DNA of 64,000 bases from Lentilactobacillus fungorum (GCF_016860605.1 NZ_BNJR01000004.1:186001-250000), one strand, 5' to 3'. Numbered from the stretch's first letter, positions 45,509 through 55,047 are shown. Numbers and translations: made by a program. The notes: generated from the letters alone by a model not told the origin.

Positions 45509-46375
45509 TTAACCGGCTTCAGCTTTAAACCCGGTTATGGCTGATGGCAAATCTTTAGAATCATCCGTTTCGCTTATTGTTTGGGGATTATCCAGCTTAG
45601 CAATCAAAATATGACGCTGAACGCGTTTTTCAACTGGTGGCAGCTTCATGTAGTTGCCATAAAGCCGTTTCAAGTACGAATCATATCCTGCTAATACTGG
45701 TACCTGCAAATTCTCAAATGGTAACTTAATCAAACGATGGATTTCATTTGGCATAATGAGTTCCTTGCCATATGCATACGGTGAAGATAAATTCACATAC
45801 GGCAAACCCGGTTGATCATTGTATTGGGTCATGACACGTAACCGTAGTTTGTAAAGCTGTTGTAGACTCATTTGGGTATATGGGCGCTCGGCAACACCAT
45901 TACTTGTGGCTTCTGGATAAAATCGACGTCGAATTTCGTTTAAAATATTTTGCAAAATATGACGCTGTTTAAATTGTTGCTGCTTTTTTGCTGGTAATTT
46001 ATCAAACGGAAAAACATCAATAAAAATACCATTGTGGGCTTTCGCTTCTTCACGGCCGCGTTCTAGAATTTGAGAATCACGTGTCATTACTTTAGCAAAA
46101 TCATATTCATAGCGCGGGTTTAATCGGTTTTGTTCCACGATATAGTTTGTTGTCGCTAATTCAGTTGGTGCAACTCGCAAAAACTTCTCAAAATCCTGAC
46201 GCGTTAAACCAATATCAATATCATCGTCCCATGGAATAAACCCATGATGACGAACGGCACCAATTGCGGAGCCGCCAGTCATAAAATAGTTGATCCGGTA
46301 TTTTAAACTCAGCTGGGTCACTTTTTGTAAAATATCCAACTGGATGCCATGAATTTGTTTCATATCAATCATCAT
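45509..46375 (-). CDS. LicD family phosphotransferase
   Basis: 288 residues. LicD proteins have a nucleotidyltransferase-like fold and transfer phosphocholine or other groups to teichoic acids and glycans. The signatures are FMTGGSAIGAVRHHGFIPWDDDIDIGL (two-metal Asp cluster) and GIFIDVFPFDKLP. The acceptor here is unknown; decoration of wall polysaccharide is the usual inference. AAGGGGGC precedes the ATG with seven bases. No glycosyltransferase genes flank it, so it is a lone cell-surface gene. Confidence 0.85.
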   Translation of the reverse strand: MMIDMKQIHGIQLDILQKVTQLSLKYRINYFMTGGSAIGAVRHHGFIPWDDDIDIGLTRQDFEKFLRVAPTELATTNYIVEQNRLNPRYEYDFAKVMTRDSQILERGREEAKAHNGIFIDVFPFDKLPAKKQQQFKQRHILQNILNEIRRRFYPEATSNGVAERPYTQMSLQQLYKLRLRVMTQYNDQPGLPYVNLSSPYAYGKELIMPNEIHRLIKLPFENLQVPVLAGYDSYLKRLYGNYMKLPPVEKRVQRHILIAKLDNPQTISETDDSKDLPSAITGFKAEAG

Positions 46376-46452
46376 AGGAAAGCCCCCTTAAATCAGTATT
46401 AATTCAATCTCATCTGAAAACCTCTTTTAACTATTTTTTATTCGTCAAACCT

Positions 46453-46481
46453 AGTCTATTAAGTTTAAAGAAACAGGTCAA
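46453..46481 (-). promoter_or_regulatory. Probable promoter of licD
   Basis: On the minus strand TTGACC (46481-46476), 17 bases, TAGACT (46458-46453). The start codon is 78 bases downstream. Confidence 0.45.
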
Positions 46482-46499
46482 ATATTTAGTCTTTATTTA

Positions 46500-46528
46500 T
46501 ACAAATTTATGTCAATTTTTGATATAAT
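46500..46528 (+). promoter_or_regulatory. Promoter of the XerS-type recombinase
   Basis: A perfect TATAAT at 46523-46528 with an upstream TG (extended -10), and a weak TACAAA at 46500-46505 with 17-base spacing. The transcript would have a leader of about 115 bases. Confidence 0.55.
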
Positions 46529-46650
46529 ATAACTTAATAAAATTAGTGTTTTATCTAGTTATCAGCGAATTAAAATAGGGTTCCCTCGTTTTTTCTATCA
46601 ATTCAGCTAACCATTATTCTTACAAATCTTAAACTTTAAGGTGATTATTA

Positions 46651-47748
46651 ATGCGAAAAACAGCTTATATTTCTAATAACGAACAACTTGTCCAGCAGAT
46701 GCCCACCTACGTTCACGACTATTATCTGGAAAAATCAACTGTCCCACTATCGCCGGCGACGCTGTACCAGTACCTAAGTGAATTTAAACGATTCTTCACT
46801 TGGATGATCGAGACTAAAATTACCACCGCCACGACAATTAAGCAAATTTCACTTGATGAACTTGCTCACTTTTCAAAGCAGGACATGGAGCTTTATAAGT
46901 CATTTCTTCTCAATCGTGGTAAACAAACGGCTAAAGCCCCTCAAGGAACGCTCGCTCACCAAACTGTCAATCGTTCGTTGAACGCCCTAAGTGCGCTTTT
47001 TCGATATTTAACTGAAGAATCTGAAAACGAGAATGGTGAACCCTATTTTTATCGAAACGTGATGAAAAAAATTGCGTTGGTTCCCGATAGTGAAACCTAT
47101 CAAACACGAGCTCATAACATTAAAGATCAACTCATGCTTGGTGAGTCGGACGTTGACTACTTAAACTTCATTTTGAATAATTATCCAAAGCAGTTGCGTG
47201 GTAAACGGCTGCTTAAAATGTATCAGCGGGATCGGGAACGGGACGTTGCCATCAATGCCTTAATGCTGGGGACTGGCATTCGGGTTTCTGAGTTGACTAA
47301 CGCCAACCTTGCCGACTTAAGCATTAAAAAAGCGACCATTTCGGTTCTTAGAAAAGGCGGCAAACGAGATTCAGTCCCAATTGCTGACTGGGTTTTACCT
47401 TACATCAAACCCTACTTAGCGATTCGGCACAGTCGCTACCTTGCAAATAAAACCACCCCTGCCCTTTTTCTTACGAAAGGGGCAAGGCTGCCGCGGCGAA
47501 TTTCAACCGCAACCGTCGAATTACTAGTTGCTAAATATTCTCAAGCCTTTAATCACGTTCGAATTACTCCGCACAAGCTGCGGCATACCCTCGCGTCCAA
47601 ATTATATCTGGAAACCAATAATGAGCACTTGGTAGCAACTCAGCTTGGGCAAACTTCGACGAAAGCAACTGGCCTCTATACGCACATCGTCGATACTCGG
47701 CAAAAGGAAGCCTTAGACGAACTTCATAAAAACCATGATCAAAGTTAG
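46651..47748 (+). CDS. xerS: Tyrosine recombinase, XerS type
   Basis: 365 residues. The N-terminal SAM-like DNA-binding domain contains TLYQYLSEFKRFFTWMI, and the mid-section NGEPYFYRNVMKKI is characteristic of XerS. The C-terminal catalytic residues are R211 (GTGIRVSEL), K235 (RKGGKRD), H308 and R311 (PHKLRH), and nucleophile Y343 (YTHIV). The second conserved histidine position (LGH in most Xer proteins) is Q334. XerS is the single-protein dimer-resolution recombinase of streptococci and lactococci. Here a XerC-type gene also occurs at 60756. It lies at a position with no phage genes, so a housekeeping role is favoured over integrase. Confidence 0.85.
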   Translation: MRKTAYISNNEQLVQQMPTYVHDYYLEKSTVPLSPATLYQYLSEFKRFFTWMIETKITTATTIKQISLDELAHFSKQDMELYKSFLLNRGKQTAKAPQGTLAHQTVNRSLNALSALFRYLTEESENENGEPYFYRNVMKKIALVPDSETYQTRAHNIKDQLMLGESDVDYLNFILNNYPKQLRGKRLLKMYQRDRERDVAINALMLGTGIRVSELTNANLADLSIKKATISVLRKGGKRDSVPIADWVLPYIKPYLAIRHSRYLANKTTPALFLTKGARLPRRISTATVELLVAKYSQAFNHVRITPHKLRHTLASKLYLETNNEHLVATQLGQTSTKATGLYTHIVDTRQKEALDELHKNHDQS

Positions 47749-47844
47749 ACCGAAGCTACTTCATAACCGTTATCTATAATTGCCCAGCAGGCAAGCCGCA
47801 GTCTACCCCTCAATCGTTTTGCCAGTTTAACGTTTCACTTTATT

Positions 47845-48957
47845 TTATTTATTGCTGGCATTGCTATACGCCAACCACATTTTTGACTGCACTTTTGAAA
47901 ACGGCGTGTTTTCAAATTCACTTGTTGGAATCCAGTTACCGGAAAAGAAACTCAAATCAGCATCCGCAGACAAACGGCTGCTTAATAACGTAATTTGCCA
48001 TTTTTGATGCGTAAACGTATGGCTAACTGGTTTACTAGGAACTTTTGTTAAGTGAAGCGATAACCCGCTTTCGGAGTGAAATTGTTTCTCCAAAGCTTGA
48101 ATTAACGAAGTTTCTGTCATTGATTCATCAGCAGCAAGTGCTGATTTATTGAATAACGGAAACATCCAAAATCCCGCCAGGATTCCCTTAGCTGGGCGTT
48201 TTTCAAATAAATATCCTTGGTTAGAGTGGATCACTAAACCAAAATAATCGACTGGAACGGGACGCTTCTTTTTAGTTTTTACCGGATAATGAGCTTCAAC
48301 ACCATCTAAATAGGATTGATTAAACGCTTTTACTGGTGACTTGGCCGTTTCATAGTTTGTTGCCGTCATATAGCTAGCGCCTAGGTCCATAATTGCTTGG
48401 TTAAAATCGCCCGGGCGCTCCTTAGAAATAATCCGATTAATCACCTTCTCAAAAACTTTTCGAGTTTGAGGCTTGGCAATATCATCGTCAATTTCTAATA
48501 GGCGTGAAAAGACTCGAAACGCATTCCCATCGACAGCGGCTACCGGTTGATTAAAGGCAATGCTAGCAATAGCGCCAGCTGTGTATGGGCCGATTCCGCT
48601 TAATTGCTGAAGTTCATGGACGTCTGTTGGCCAATGCCCCTGATAATCATCCACAAGTTGTTGAGCAGCTCTTTGCAAATTTCGGGCCCTTGAATAGTAG
48701 CCCAGGCCTTCCCAAGCCTTCATGAGTTCAGTTTCCTCAGCGTTAGCTAAAGATTGAACCGTGGGAAATTGCTTCATGAATCGCTGATAATAAGGAATAA
48801 CCGTCTGGACTTGGGTTTGCTGCAGCATGATTTCTGATATCCAGACGTGGTATGGATCGTGATCCTGTCGCCATGGAAGATCGCGTTTGTTCTGGTCATA
48901 CCAGTTAAGTAATGTTTTTTGAAATGCGCGAACCTTTTCTTCGGACCAGTTAATCAT
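47845..48957 (-). CDS. mutY: A/G-specific adenine glycosylase MutY, cluster-free form
   Basis: 370 residues. MutY removes A mispaired with 8-oxoguanine. The catalytic core has the Glu in LPWRQDHDPYHVWISEIMLQQTQV, the HhH LSGIGPYTAGAIASIAF, and catalytic Asp in AAVDGNAFRVFSRL. The C-terminal NUDIX-like 8-oxoG domain starts about residue 230. Usually four cysteines after DLGA hold a 4Fe-4S cluster; here the stretch DLGASYMTATNYETAKSPVKAF has none, and the whole protein has no Cys. Cluster-free MutY is reported in some lactic acid bacteria. AGGAGGTAAC precedes the ATG. Confidence 0.93.
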   Translation of the reverse strand: MINWSEEKVRAFQKTLLNWYDQNKRDLPWRQDHDPYHVWISEIMLQQTQVQTVIPYYQRFMKQFPTVQSLANAEETELMKAWEGLGYYSRARNLQRAAQQLVDDYQGHWPTDVHELQQLSGIGPYTAGAIASIAFNQPVAAVDGNAFRVFSRLLEIDDDIAKPQTRKVFEKVINRIISKERPGDFNQAIMDLGASYMTATNYETAKSPVKAFNQSYLDGVEAHYPVKTKKKRPVPVDYFGLVIHSNQGYLFEKRPAKGILAGFWMFPLFNKSALAADESMTETSLIQALEKQFHSESGLSLHLTKVPSKPVSHTFTHQKWQITLLSSRLSADADLSFFSGNWIPTSEFENTPFSKVQSKMWLAYSNASNK

Positions 48958-49001
48958 GTAAGTTACCTCCTGTGTGTCTAAAAATGATCAAGGCCCAAAG
49001 T

Positions 49002-49047
49002 CGAATTCGATTTAACCAATCTGTAAGTTTTGATTAAATCGAGTTCG
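49002..49047. repeat. Inverted repeat upstream of mutY
   Basis: CGAATTCGATTTAA (49002-49015) and TTAAATCGAGTTCG (49034-49047) pair over 14 bp with one G-T and an 18-base loop. It lies 45 bases before the mutY start with no flanking T-run, so its role is unclear. Confidence 0.45.
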
Positions 49048-49176
49048 CTTGACCCACTATCCTAAAAATTAGTTGAGTCACTTAGAAAGGGTTAAATAAG
49101 TTTAATATCGTTGCCAAAACGGTTTGGATTTTAAATTCCCAACTCACCGACCTAATTAAGTTACGATTATGTAATA

Positions 49177-49216
49177 AAAAACAGCAGCTCATCACCATAA
49201 GTGGTCTGCTGTTTTA
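49177..49216 (-). terminator. Terminator of msrB-msrA
   Basis: AAAACAGCAG (49178-49187) pairs with CTGCTGTTTT; on the minus strand it is followed by a long T-run. Confidence 0.8.
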
Positions 49217-49233
49217 GTGTATCTTATCTATCT

Positions 49234-49752
49234 TTATTTCTGCCAATTTTGCTTGATAAAAGCTTCTCGACCACCCATTTCTTCCATTTGATAACGCAAT
49301 GGATTCTTTTTATAGAATTCTTGATGTTCTTCTTCCGCAGGGTAAAACGGCTTGGCATCCTCAATTTGAGTGACAATTGGGTCATCAAATTGGCCACTAG
49401 CAGCCAAAGCTTGCTTTGATGCCTCGGCAATTTGTCGTTGAGCTTCATCTTCCACAAAAATAACCGGCCGATAGTTATCACCACGGTCTTGAAATTGGCC
49501 CATTGCATCTGTGGGGTCTGTTTGGTGCCAATAGATTTCTACTAATTGTTTATAACTAATCACCTCAGGGTCAAAAGTGATTTTAACAGCCTCTGTGTGC
49601 CCCGTCGTGTGGCTAGCTACTTGTTCATACGTTGGATTGGGAACATGGCCACCCGTATAACCGGAGATCACCTTCTTAATTCCCGGCATCGTATCAAAAG
49701 GTTTAACCATACACCAGAAACAACCGCCTGCAAATATTGCTGTATCTTCCAT
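49234..49752 (-). CDS. msrA: Peptide-methionine (S)-S-oxide reductase MsrA
   Basis: 172 residues from ATG 49752. Reduces the S form of methionine sulfoxide in proteins. The catalytic motif is GGCFWC near residue 10, and [16 protein letters not shown] and [16 protein letters not shown] follow. GAGGTGA lies upstream; the frame open to 49815 has no start signal and lies within msrB. One base separates it from the msrB stop, so the pair is one operon. Confidence 0.95.
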   Translation of the reverse strand: MEDTAIFAGGCFWCMVKPFDTMPGIKKVISGYTGGHVPNPTYEQVASHTTGHTEAVKITFDPEVISYKQLVEIYWHQTDPTDAMGQFQDRGDNYRPVIFVEDEAQRQIAEASKQALAASGQFDDPIVTQIEDAKPFYPAEEEHQEFYKKNPLRYQMEEMGGREAFIKQNWQK

Positions 49753-49753
49753 T

Positions 49754-50191
49754 TTATTCACCTCGTTTAAATAAGTTAAGGTAATCGCCATAACCGGCAG
49801 CAGCCATTTGGTCAACTGGAATAAATTTTAATGCTGCCGAATTGATGCAATATCGTTGGCCACCCTGCTCTTTTGGCCCATCAGGGAATACGTGACCTAA
49901 GTGTGATTGGGCTTCTTTACTTGTCACTTCTTCTCTAATCATCCCGTGGGAGGTATCCAAGTGACGGGTCACGTTTGCACTAGCAATCGGTTTGGTAAAC
50001 GAAGGCCAACCACAACCGGCGTCATACTTATCAGTTGAAGAAAAAAGCGGTTCGCCGCTCACAACATCCACGTAGATACCATCCTGATAGAAGTTGTCAT
50101 ACTGACCAGTAAAAGGGGCTTCAGTTGCCCGCTGTTGCGTCACGGCGAATTGTTCTGGCGTCAATTTTGCTTTAAGTTCTTCTTGATCCAT
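49754..50191 (-). CDS. msrB: Peptide-methionine (R)-S-oxide reductase MsrB
   Basis: 145 residues. Reduces the R form of methionine sulfoxide, complementary to MsrA. The conserved parts are [28 protein letters not shown] and the catalytic Cys in [11 protein letters not shown]. The two CxxC zinc motifs of some MsrB proteins are missing. The ATG at 50191 follows GGAGGG. First gene of msrB-msrA, from a promoter at 50260-50288. Possibly important with the H2O2-forming pyruvate oxidase also encoded in the window. Confidence 0.95.
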   Translation of the reverse strand: MDQEELKAKLTPEQFAVTQQRATEAPFTGQYDNFYQDGIYVDVVSGEPLFSSTDKYDAGCGWPSFTKPIASANVTRHLDTSHGMIREEVTSKEAQSHLGHVFPDGPKEQGGQRYCINSAALKFIPVDQMAAAGYGDYLNLFKRGE

Positions 50192-50259
50192 TAACGATCC
50201 CTCCATCTAATTCCAGGTCAAACCAGCGACTAAATTGAGTTGCACACAACTTAGTTTTT

Positions 50260-50288
50260 ATTATAAAGATCATGGCTGTCCTTGTAAA
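50260..50288 (-). promoter_or_regulatory. Promoter of msrB-msrA
   Basis: On the minus strand TTTACA (50288-50283), 17 bases, TATAAT (50265-50260). It lies 69 bases before the msrB start. Confidence 0.75.
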
Positions 50289-50440
50289 TTAAAAATGACT
50301 TTTTAATTGGCAATTGTTCTAAAGTGGTCCTAATGCGGCAAGAAATTACTGCAACTATCGTTTTTTAACTTATGAGACCACCAGTTTTAACCAGCAATTC
50401 TTCCCTGACTCAAGTAATGTTTTTAAGAAGTTTTGCTAAT

Positions 50441-50490
50441 TAAGGCGATAAATGAATCATTCCCATTGGAACAATCGATTTATCGCCTTA
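50441..50490. terminator. Terminator of ppaC
   Basis: TAAGGCGATAAAT (50441-50453) and ATTTATCGCCTTA (50478-50490) pair perfectly over 13 bp, 65 bases after the ppaC stop. Confidence 0.65.
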
Positions 50491-50555
50491 AAATCTCTTG
50501 AAGCTAGTCAAATATGACTATTTATTTTACAATCTAGGTTTTATTAGCTCACAAG

Positions 50556-51485
50556 TTAGCTTAATGCTTCGTTTAGTGGTGGAACAACTTGCTTCTTTCG
50601 AGAAACGACCCCTGGCAATGACATGGTTGCATCTTGGCTGAGCTTATTGTTAAATGCCTTTTCAACGGCTTCAACTGGATCGCCGACAACAATCAGTCTG
50701 GAATCGCTATTCAAAACGTTGGTAACTAATACTAAGAATAGGTCATAGTTCTTATCCTGAGCCTCTGTTGCCATTGCGTTCTTAATATCATCTTGACGCT
50801 TATCAATGTCTTCAAAATCGACCACATTAATTTGATCGATTCGGACATTTTTGCCGCCCATTGTAAAGGACTTTGCATCCGAATCAATTAATTCTTGATC
50901 GCTTTTAGCGGCAACGTTTGTCCCTGCTTTTAGCATTTCGATACCGTATTTCTCGTAATCGATATCGGCAATTTCTGCTAACGTCTTAACTGCAATTCTA
51001 TCTTTGTCGGTAGTTGTTGGGGATTTCAATAAAAGTGTGTCAGAAATAATAGCCGAAAGCATCAATCCAGCCAATTGTACGGGGATATCAATTTTGTTTT
51101 CATCAAACATTTCCGTCAAGATCGTGCTGCAGCAGCCTACCGGTTCGGCCCGATAATAAAGTGGTTGATCAGTTCGGAAATTAGAAATTCGATGATGATC
51201 AACAACATGTGTAATTGTTAAATCTTTGATATCACTCACGCTCTGTTGAAATTCATTGTGGTCAACCAGCATAACCGAATCAACCTCATCTTTGGCTGTT
51301 TTGATAATCCGAGGAGTCGGCTCATCAAAATAATTTAAAACAAAGGCCGTTTCAGCATTAGGCTCACCCAAGGCAACGGCTTCCGTATCATAGCCTAGTT
51401 GGTTTTGCAGATAGGAATAAGCCTTTGCAGCAACGATTGCATCTGTATCAGGACTTTGATGACCAAAAACTAATTCTTTACTCAT
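50556..51485 (-). CDS. ppaC: Manganese-dependent inorganic pyrophosphatase (family II)
   Basis: 309 residues, DHH/DHHA2 family. Hydrolyses pyrophosphate. Metal ligands lie in [18 protein letters not shown] and THVVDHHRI; the C-terminal DHHA2 domain has the substrate-binding [10 protein letters not shown]. The ATG at 51485 follows AAGGAGATC; the upstream ATG at 51506 has none. It lies 29 bases after a LysR-type gene on the same strand, so they may share a transcript. Confidence 0.95.
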   Translation of the reverse strand: MSKELVFGHQSPDTDAIVAAKAYSYLQNQLGYDTEAVALGEPNAETAFVLNYFDEPTPRIIKTAKDEVDSVMLVDHNEFQQSVSDIKDLTITHVVDHHRISNFRTDQPLYYRAEPVGCCSTILTEMFDENKIDIPVQLAGLMLSAIISDTLLLKSPTTTDKDRIAVKTLAEIADIDYEKYGIEMLKAGTNVAAKSDQELIDSDAKSFTMGGKNVRIDQINVVDFEDIDKRQDDIKNAMATEAQDKNYDLFLVLVTNVLNSDSRLIVVGDPVEAVEKAFNNKLSQDATMSLPGVVSRKKQVVPPLNEALS

Positions 51486-51514
51486 TAATATGATCTCCTT
51501 TGACAATAATTAAT

Positions 51515-52474
51515 TTATTTTGCTAACCGTGATAAATAATCCTTTTTAGCAAGAAAATCATCAAACTTGCTTAAGAATCTGCCAATTCGTGGAATCTCAT
51601 TCTTGTTCTTACGATAAACAAACTTGAGATCAAAGCGAATCTTCGGGTCAAATTCTGTCACCCAAATATCGTCATCAGTCATTTTATTCAAGTCTAAATT
51701 CAACAAGAACGACTTTGGTAAAGCGGTATTTGTATGTGTGTTAATTGCAAACTTTAAAATTTGTTCCGGCATCGTATAACGAGCCGCTGTTTGCGGAAAA
51801 TCAACCATTTGATTCTTAAAGGTTTCCCGTAAAGTTTGATTTAAATAATAATCTTCGGGGTACATAACCCATGGACGATCCCCTACATATTTAAGCCGAA
51901 TTTTTTTCTTATCGGCAAATTTTGGATTATGGTGAATAAACAATAAATCGTCAGAAATAATCTTTTTAGAACTATATGGTTTCCAGTTCTTAATCGATTC
52001 ATCTGGTAGATACATAATTGCCAAGTCAATCCGGTTGTTTTCTAAGCTCTCCCAGATTTCCTTTCTTGTCAGCATATGGAAGTTAACTTCCAAGTCGGGG
52101 TTTTCTTTATACAATTCAAGGGCAAAATCTTCAAAAACTTTAGTTTCGATTGAGGCTAAAATTCCTAAATTAATCTGGCCGGTAGTTGAGCTGGTTGCTT
52201 GTTGAATTTCATCAGTCGCATTATTCAATAAATCATAAATCTGATGCGTCGTCTTCAACATGATATAGCCAGCATCGGTCAGCCGTAACTTTTTGCCTAC
52301 TGAGTAAAATAATGGGGTTCCAACAGTCCGCTCAAGCTTCTTGATCTGTTGGGTCAAAGCAGGTTGCGTGATGCCCAAAATTTGGGCAGCTTGAGTATAG
52401 TTCATGGTATCGGTTAGTTGGAGGAAGTACGATAATGTTTTTGATGAAAAAATATTTTCCTGAGTGGTTTTCAT
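51515..52474 (-). CDS. LysR-family transcriptional regulator
   Basis: 319 residues. The N-terminal HTH reads SYFLQLTDTMNYTQAAQILGITQPALTQQIKKLE, a classic LysR motif. The effector domain from about residue 100 includes QINLGILASIETKV. The start is ATG with AAGGAGAG upstream. The regulator is upstream of ppaC on the same strand, while LysR proteins more often control a divergent gene; parC is also in the same direction. Target and ligand are unknown. Confidence 0.9.
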   Translation of the reverse strand: MKTTQENIFSSKTLSYFLQLTDTMNYTQAAQILGITQPALTQQIKKLERTVGTPLFYSVGKKLRLTDAGYIMLKTTHQIYDLLNNATDEIQQATSSTTGQINLGILASIETKVFEDFALELYKENPDLEVNFHMLTRKEIWESLENNRIDLAIMYLPDESIKNWKPYSSKKIISDDLLFIHHNPKFADKKKIRLKYVGDRPWVMYPEDYYLNQTLRETFKNQMVDFPQTAARYTMPEQILKFAINTHTNTALPKSFLLNLDLNKMTDDDIWVTEFDPKIRFDLKFVYRKNKNEIPRIGRFLSKFDDFLAKKDYLSRLAK

Positions 52475-52596
52475 TCAGTCTCTCCTTAATGGGCCAATAC
52501 TGACCATTAGATAATTAATTATTAACTATTACCATTAATGATAATTCGAAATGGCAATACATTCAATTATTATCACTTAATATCAATTAAACTTAA

Positions 52597-55035
52597 CTAA
52601 TTGATAGTAATTTCAGCTGGCTTTTCTCTAATCTGAGTGGGAACGCCTTCGCTATCAACATCGATAACAAACGATCCATTAGAGTAGCGGCCGCCGAGTG
52701 AAAATTCTGCTGGTAAAATGTCATGTGTTCGCTTTCGGTCAGTAACGATTTCTAGCGGCTGATGCTCATCGTTAATCAATGCGAAATCAACCACCCGGTG
52801 TGGATGGTTTTTAAGTTCACGCAGAATCATAACCCCTTTTCTAGCCCGGGAGGTCACTGGAATTTCTTTGACGGCTAGTTTTTTAAACGCGCCCCGTTGA
52901 GTGACAATTGCAAGTTGGCTATCATCGTCAACTAGCTGTAGGTTGACAACTTGATCATCTGCTCGAAGTGCCATTGATTTAACGCCGGTCGTTCGAGCAC
53001 CATTAACAGAAACTTCCGGTATTGTATATCGTAAGGCCAGCCCATGTTTTGAAATCAGTAAAATCTGTTTGGCTTGGTCGGCTTCCGTTAAATACTTAAC
53101 TGAAACCACTCTAGCACCCTCATCCTTTAATTTTTCATACGTATAAGCATGCTTTTTATAAGTTCGCCCTGGTGTCAAGTCACTAAACGCAGTTTGCTTA
53201 ATATGGCCTTCATCGGTCGCAATTAGAAAATAACCAGGTTCTTTGAGAGAACCAAAGGCAAAGGTTCCGATAATTTCCTCATCCCCGTCTAGTCCAATCG
53301 TCTGGGATATATGTTCACCCGTATCTTTCCATTTGACATCGGCAATCTCATAAACCGGCCGATAAATTAAATTCCCCTTACTGGTAAACATTAATAAGTG
53401 ATCCCGCGCATTTAACTGTTTCATAAAAATCGGGTAATCATCATCTTTTAAGCCGCTTTCAGTAACGGATGCCTTGTAAGAACGAATCGAGCTTCGCTTA
53501 ATATAGCCATCATGACTGACCATGACCACAACATCTTCGTCTGGTACTAACACATCGGTGCTGATCTTGATGTCTTGTACTTGACTTTGAATTTCCGTTC
53601 GTCGGGGGTTACGGTATGTTTTAGCTAATTCCCGTAATTCCCTGGCTAAAACCCGGTTAAGCTCTTTCGGGTTATCCAGAATTTTCTCAAACCCGGCAAT
53701 TTGTTGGGCCAATTGCTTAGATTCTTTTTCAAGTTGCGTCACATCGGTATTGGTTAGCCGGTAGAGCTGCAAGGCAACAATTGCGTCAGCCTGTTTTTCG
53801 GAAAAATCATATGTCTTAACTAAATTATCTCTGGCATCCTTGCGATTCTTGCTGGCCCGAATCGTTTTGATGACTTGATCAAGAATTGATAAAGCTTTAA
53901 TGAGGCCGTCGACAATGTGTTGGCGGTCCTTAGCCTTTTTCAAATTAAATCGGGTTCGTTTCTCAATAACCTCTTGTTGAAACTTGAGGTAGGCTACCAG
54001 AATTCTTTTCAGCGAGAGCCGCTCTGGCCGCATATTATCAATGGCAACCATGTTGAAGTTATAGGAAACCTGTAAGTCAGTATTTTTGAACAAATAATTT
54101 AAAATCCCAGTTGAATCAACGTCGCGCTTCAACTCAACGACGATACTTAACCCATTACGATCGCTTTGGTCGCGAACTTCAGCGATCCCATCTACCCGCT
54201 TATTTAAGCGAATCTCATCAATGCGTTTGACCAATTGTGCTTTGTTAACTTCGTAGGGAATCTCCGTAATAACAATTTGTGATTTATTTCCCTTTAGTGG
54301 CTCAATCGCCGTTTTAGACCGGACAATGATTTTGCCATGACCCGTTGCATAAGCTTTTTTAATGCCGTCAATTCCCTGCACAATTGCGCCGGTTGGAAAA
54401 TCTGGTCCTTTAACAAATTGCATCAAATCATCTAAAGTCGCGTCTGGATGCTTCTGCAAATACAAAATCGCATCGATCACTTCACCTAAATTATGCGGTG
54501 GAATGTCAGTCGCATAACCAGCTGAGATTCCCGTTGAGCCATTAACTAATAAATTGGGGAATCGGGACGGTAAAACCGTTGGCTCATATTCGGTATCATC
54601 AAAGTTTAAGACCCAATCGACGGTATCTTTATCAATATCCCGCAACATTTCGCCGGAAATCTTACTTAACCGCGCTTCGGTATACCGCATTGCTGCAGGC
54701 GGATCCCCATCCATTGACCCATTATTGCCGTGCATTTGGATCAATGGCTCTCTAACCTTCCAGTCCTGGCTCATGCGAACCAAGGCTTCATAAATGGAAC
54801 TATCGCCATGGGGATGGAAATTTCCCATGACGTTTCCCACGGACTTGGCAGACTTTCGAAAGGCCTTGTCGTAAGTATTGCCATCCTTATTCATTGCATA
54901 AAGGATCCGGCGTTGAACCGGTTTTAAGCCGTCGCGGATATCTGGTAATGCCCGTTCTTGAATAATTGAACGGGAATAGCGGCTGAACCGCTCGCCCATG
55001 ACATCCTCGAGAGTCAAACTTTCAATTTTACTCAA
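52597..55035 (-). CDS. parC: DNA topoisomerase IV subunit A
   Basis: 812 residues. Active-site Y118 in AAMRYTEARLS makes the covalent bond to DNA. The quinolone-determining segment HPHGDSSIYEALVRM keeps the wild-type Ser79-Ser80 and Glu83. The C-terminal beta-pinwheel after ~residue 490 has degenerate repeats. Topo IV separates linked daughter chromosomes. TTG start at 55035 with AAGGAGG ten bases upstream. Twelve bases follow the parE stop, one operon. ParC rather than GyrA is supported by the parE and plsY neighbourhood. Confidence 0.94.
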   Translation of the reverse strand: MSKIESLTLEDVMGERFSRYSRSIIQERALPDIRDGLKPVQRRILYAMNKDGNTYDKAFRKSAKSVGNVMGNFHPHGDSSIYEALVRMSQDWKVREPLIQMHGNNGSMDGDPPAAMRYTEARLSKISGEMLRDIDKDTVDWVLNFDDTEYEPTVLPSRFPNLLVNGSTGISAGYATDIPPHNLGEVIDAILYLQKHPDATLDDLMQFVKGPDFPTGAIVQGIDGIKKAYATGHGKIIVRSKTAIEPLKGNKSQIVITEIPYEVNKAQLVKRIDEIRLNKRVDGIAEVRDQSDRNGLSIVVELKRDVDSTGILNYLFKNTDLQVSYNFNMVAIDNMRPERLSLKRILVAYLKFQQEVIEKRTRFNLKKAKDRQHIVDGLIKALSILDQVIKTIRASKNRKDARDNLVKTYDFSEKQADAIVALQLYRLTNTDVTQLEKESKQLAQQIAGFEKILDNPKELNRVLARELRELAKTYRNPRRTEIQSQVQDIKISTDVLVPDEDVVVMVSHDGYIKRSSIRSYKASVTESGLKDDDYPIFMKQLNARDHLLMFTSKGNLIYRPVYEIADVKWKDTGEHISQTIGLDGDEEIIGTFAFGSLKEPGYFLIATDEGHIKQTAFSDLTPGRTYKKHAYTYEKLKDEGARVVSVKYLTEADQAKQILLISKHGLALRYTIPEVSVNGARTTGVKSMALRADDQVVNLQLVDDDSQLAIVTQRGAFKKLAVKEIPVTSRARKGVMILRELKNHPHRVVDFALINDEHQPLEIVTDRKRTHDILPAEFSLGGRYSNGSFVIDVDSEGVPTQIREKPAEITIN

Positions 55036-55047
55036 AGCCGCGCCTCC

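Larger units (their letters stand above)
50192..50555. other. Intergenic region between msrB and ppaC
   Basis: 364 bases. It holds the msrB promoter and the ppaC terminator, listed separately. Between them I see no credible frame. Confidence 0.5.

Noticed and set aside
46651-47748. Phage or element integrase
   Set aside because: Sequence is close to XerS; no att-like repeats, phage genes or shift in base use are visible around it.
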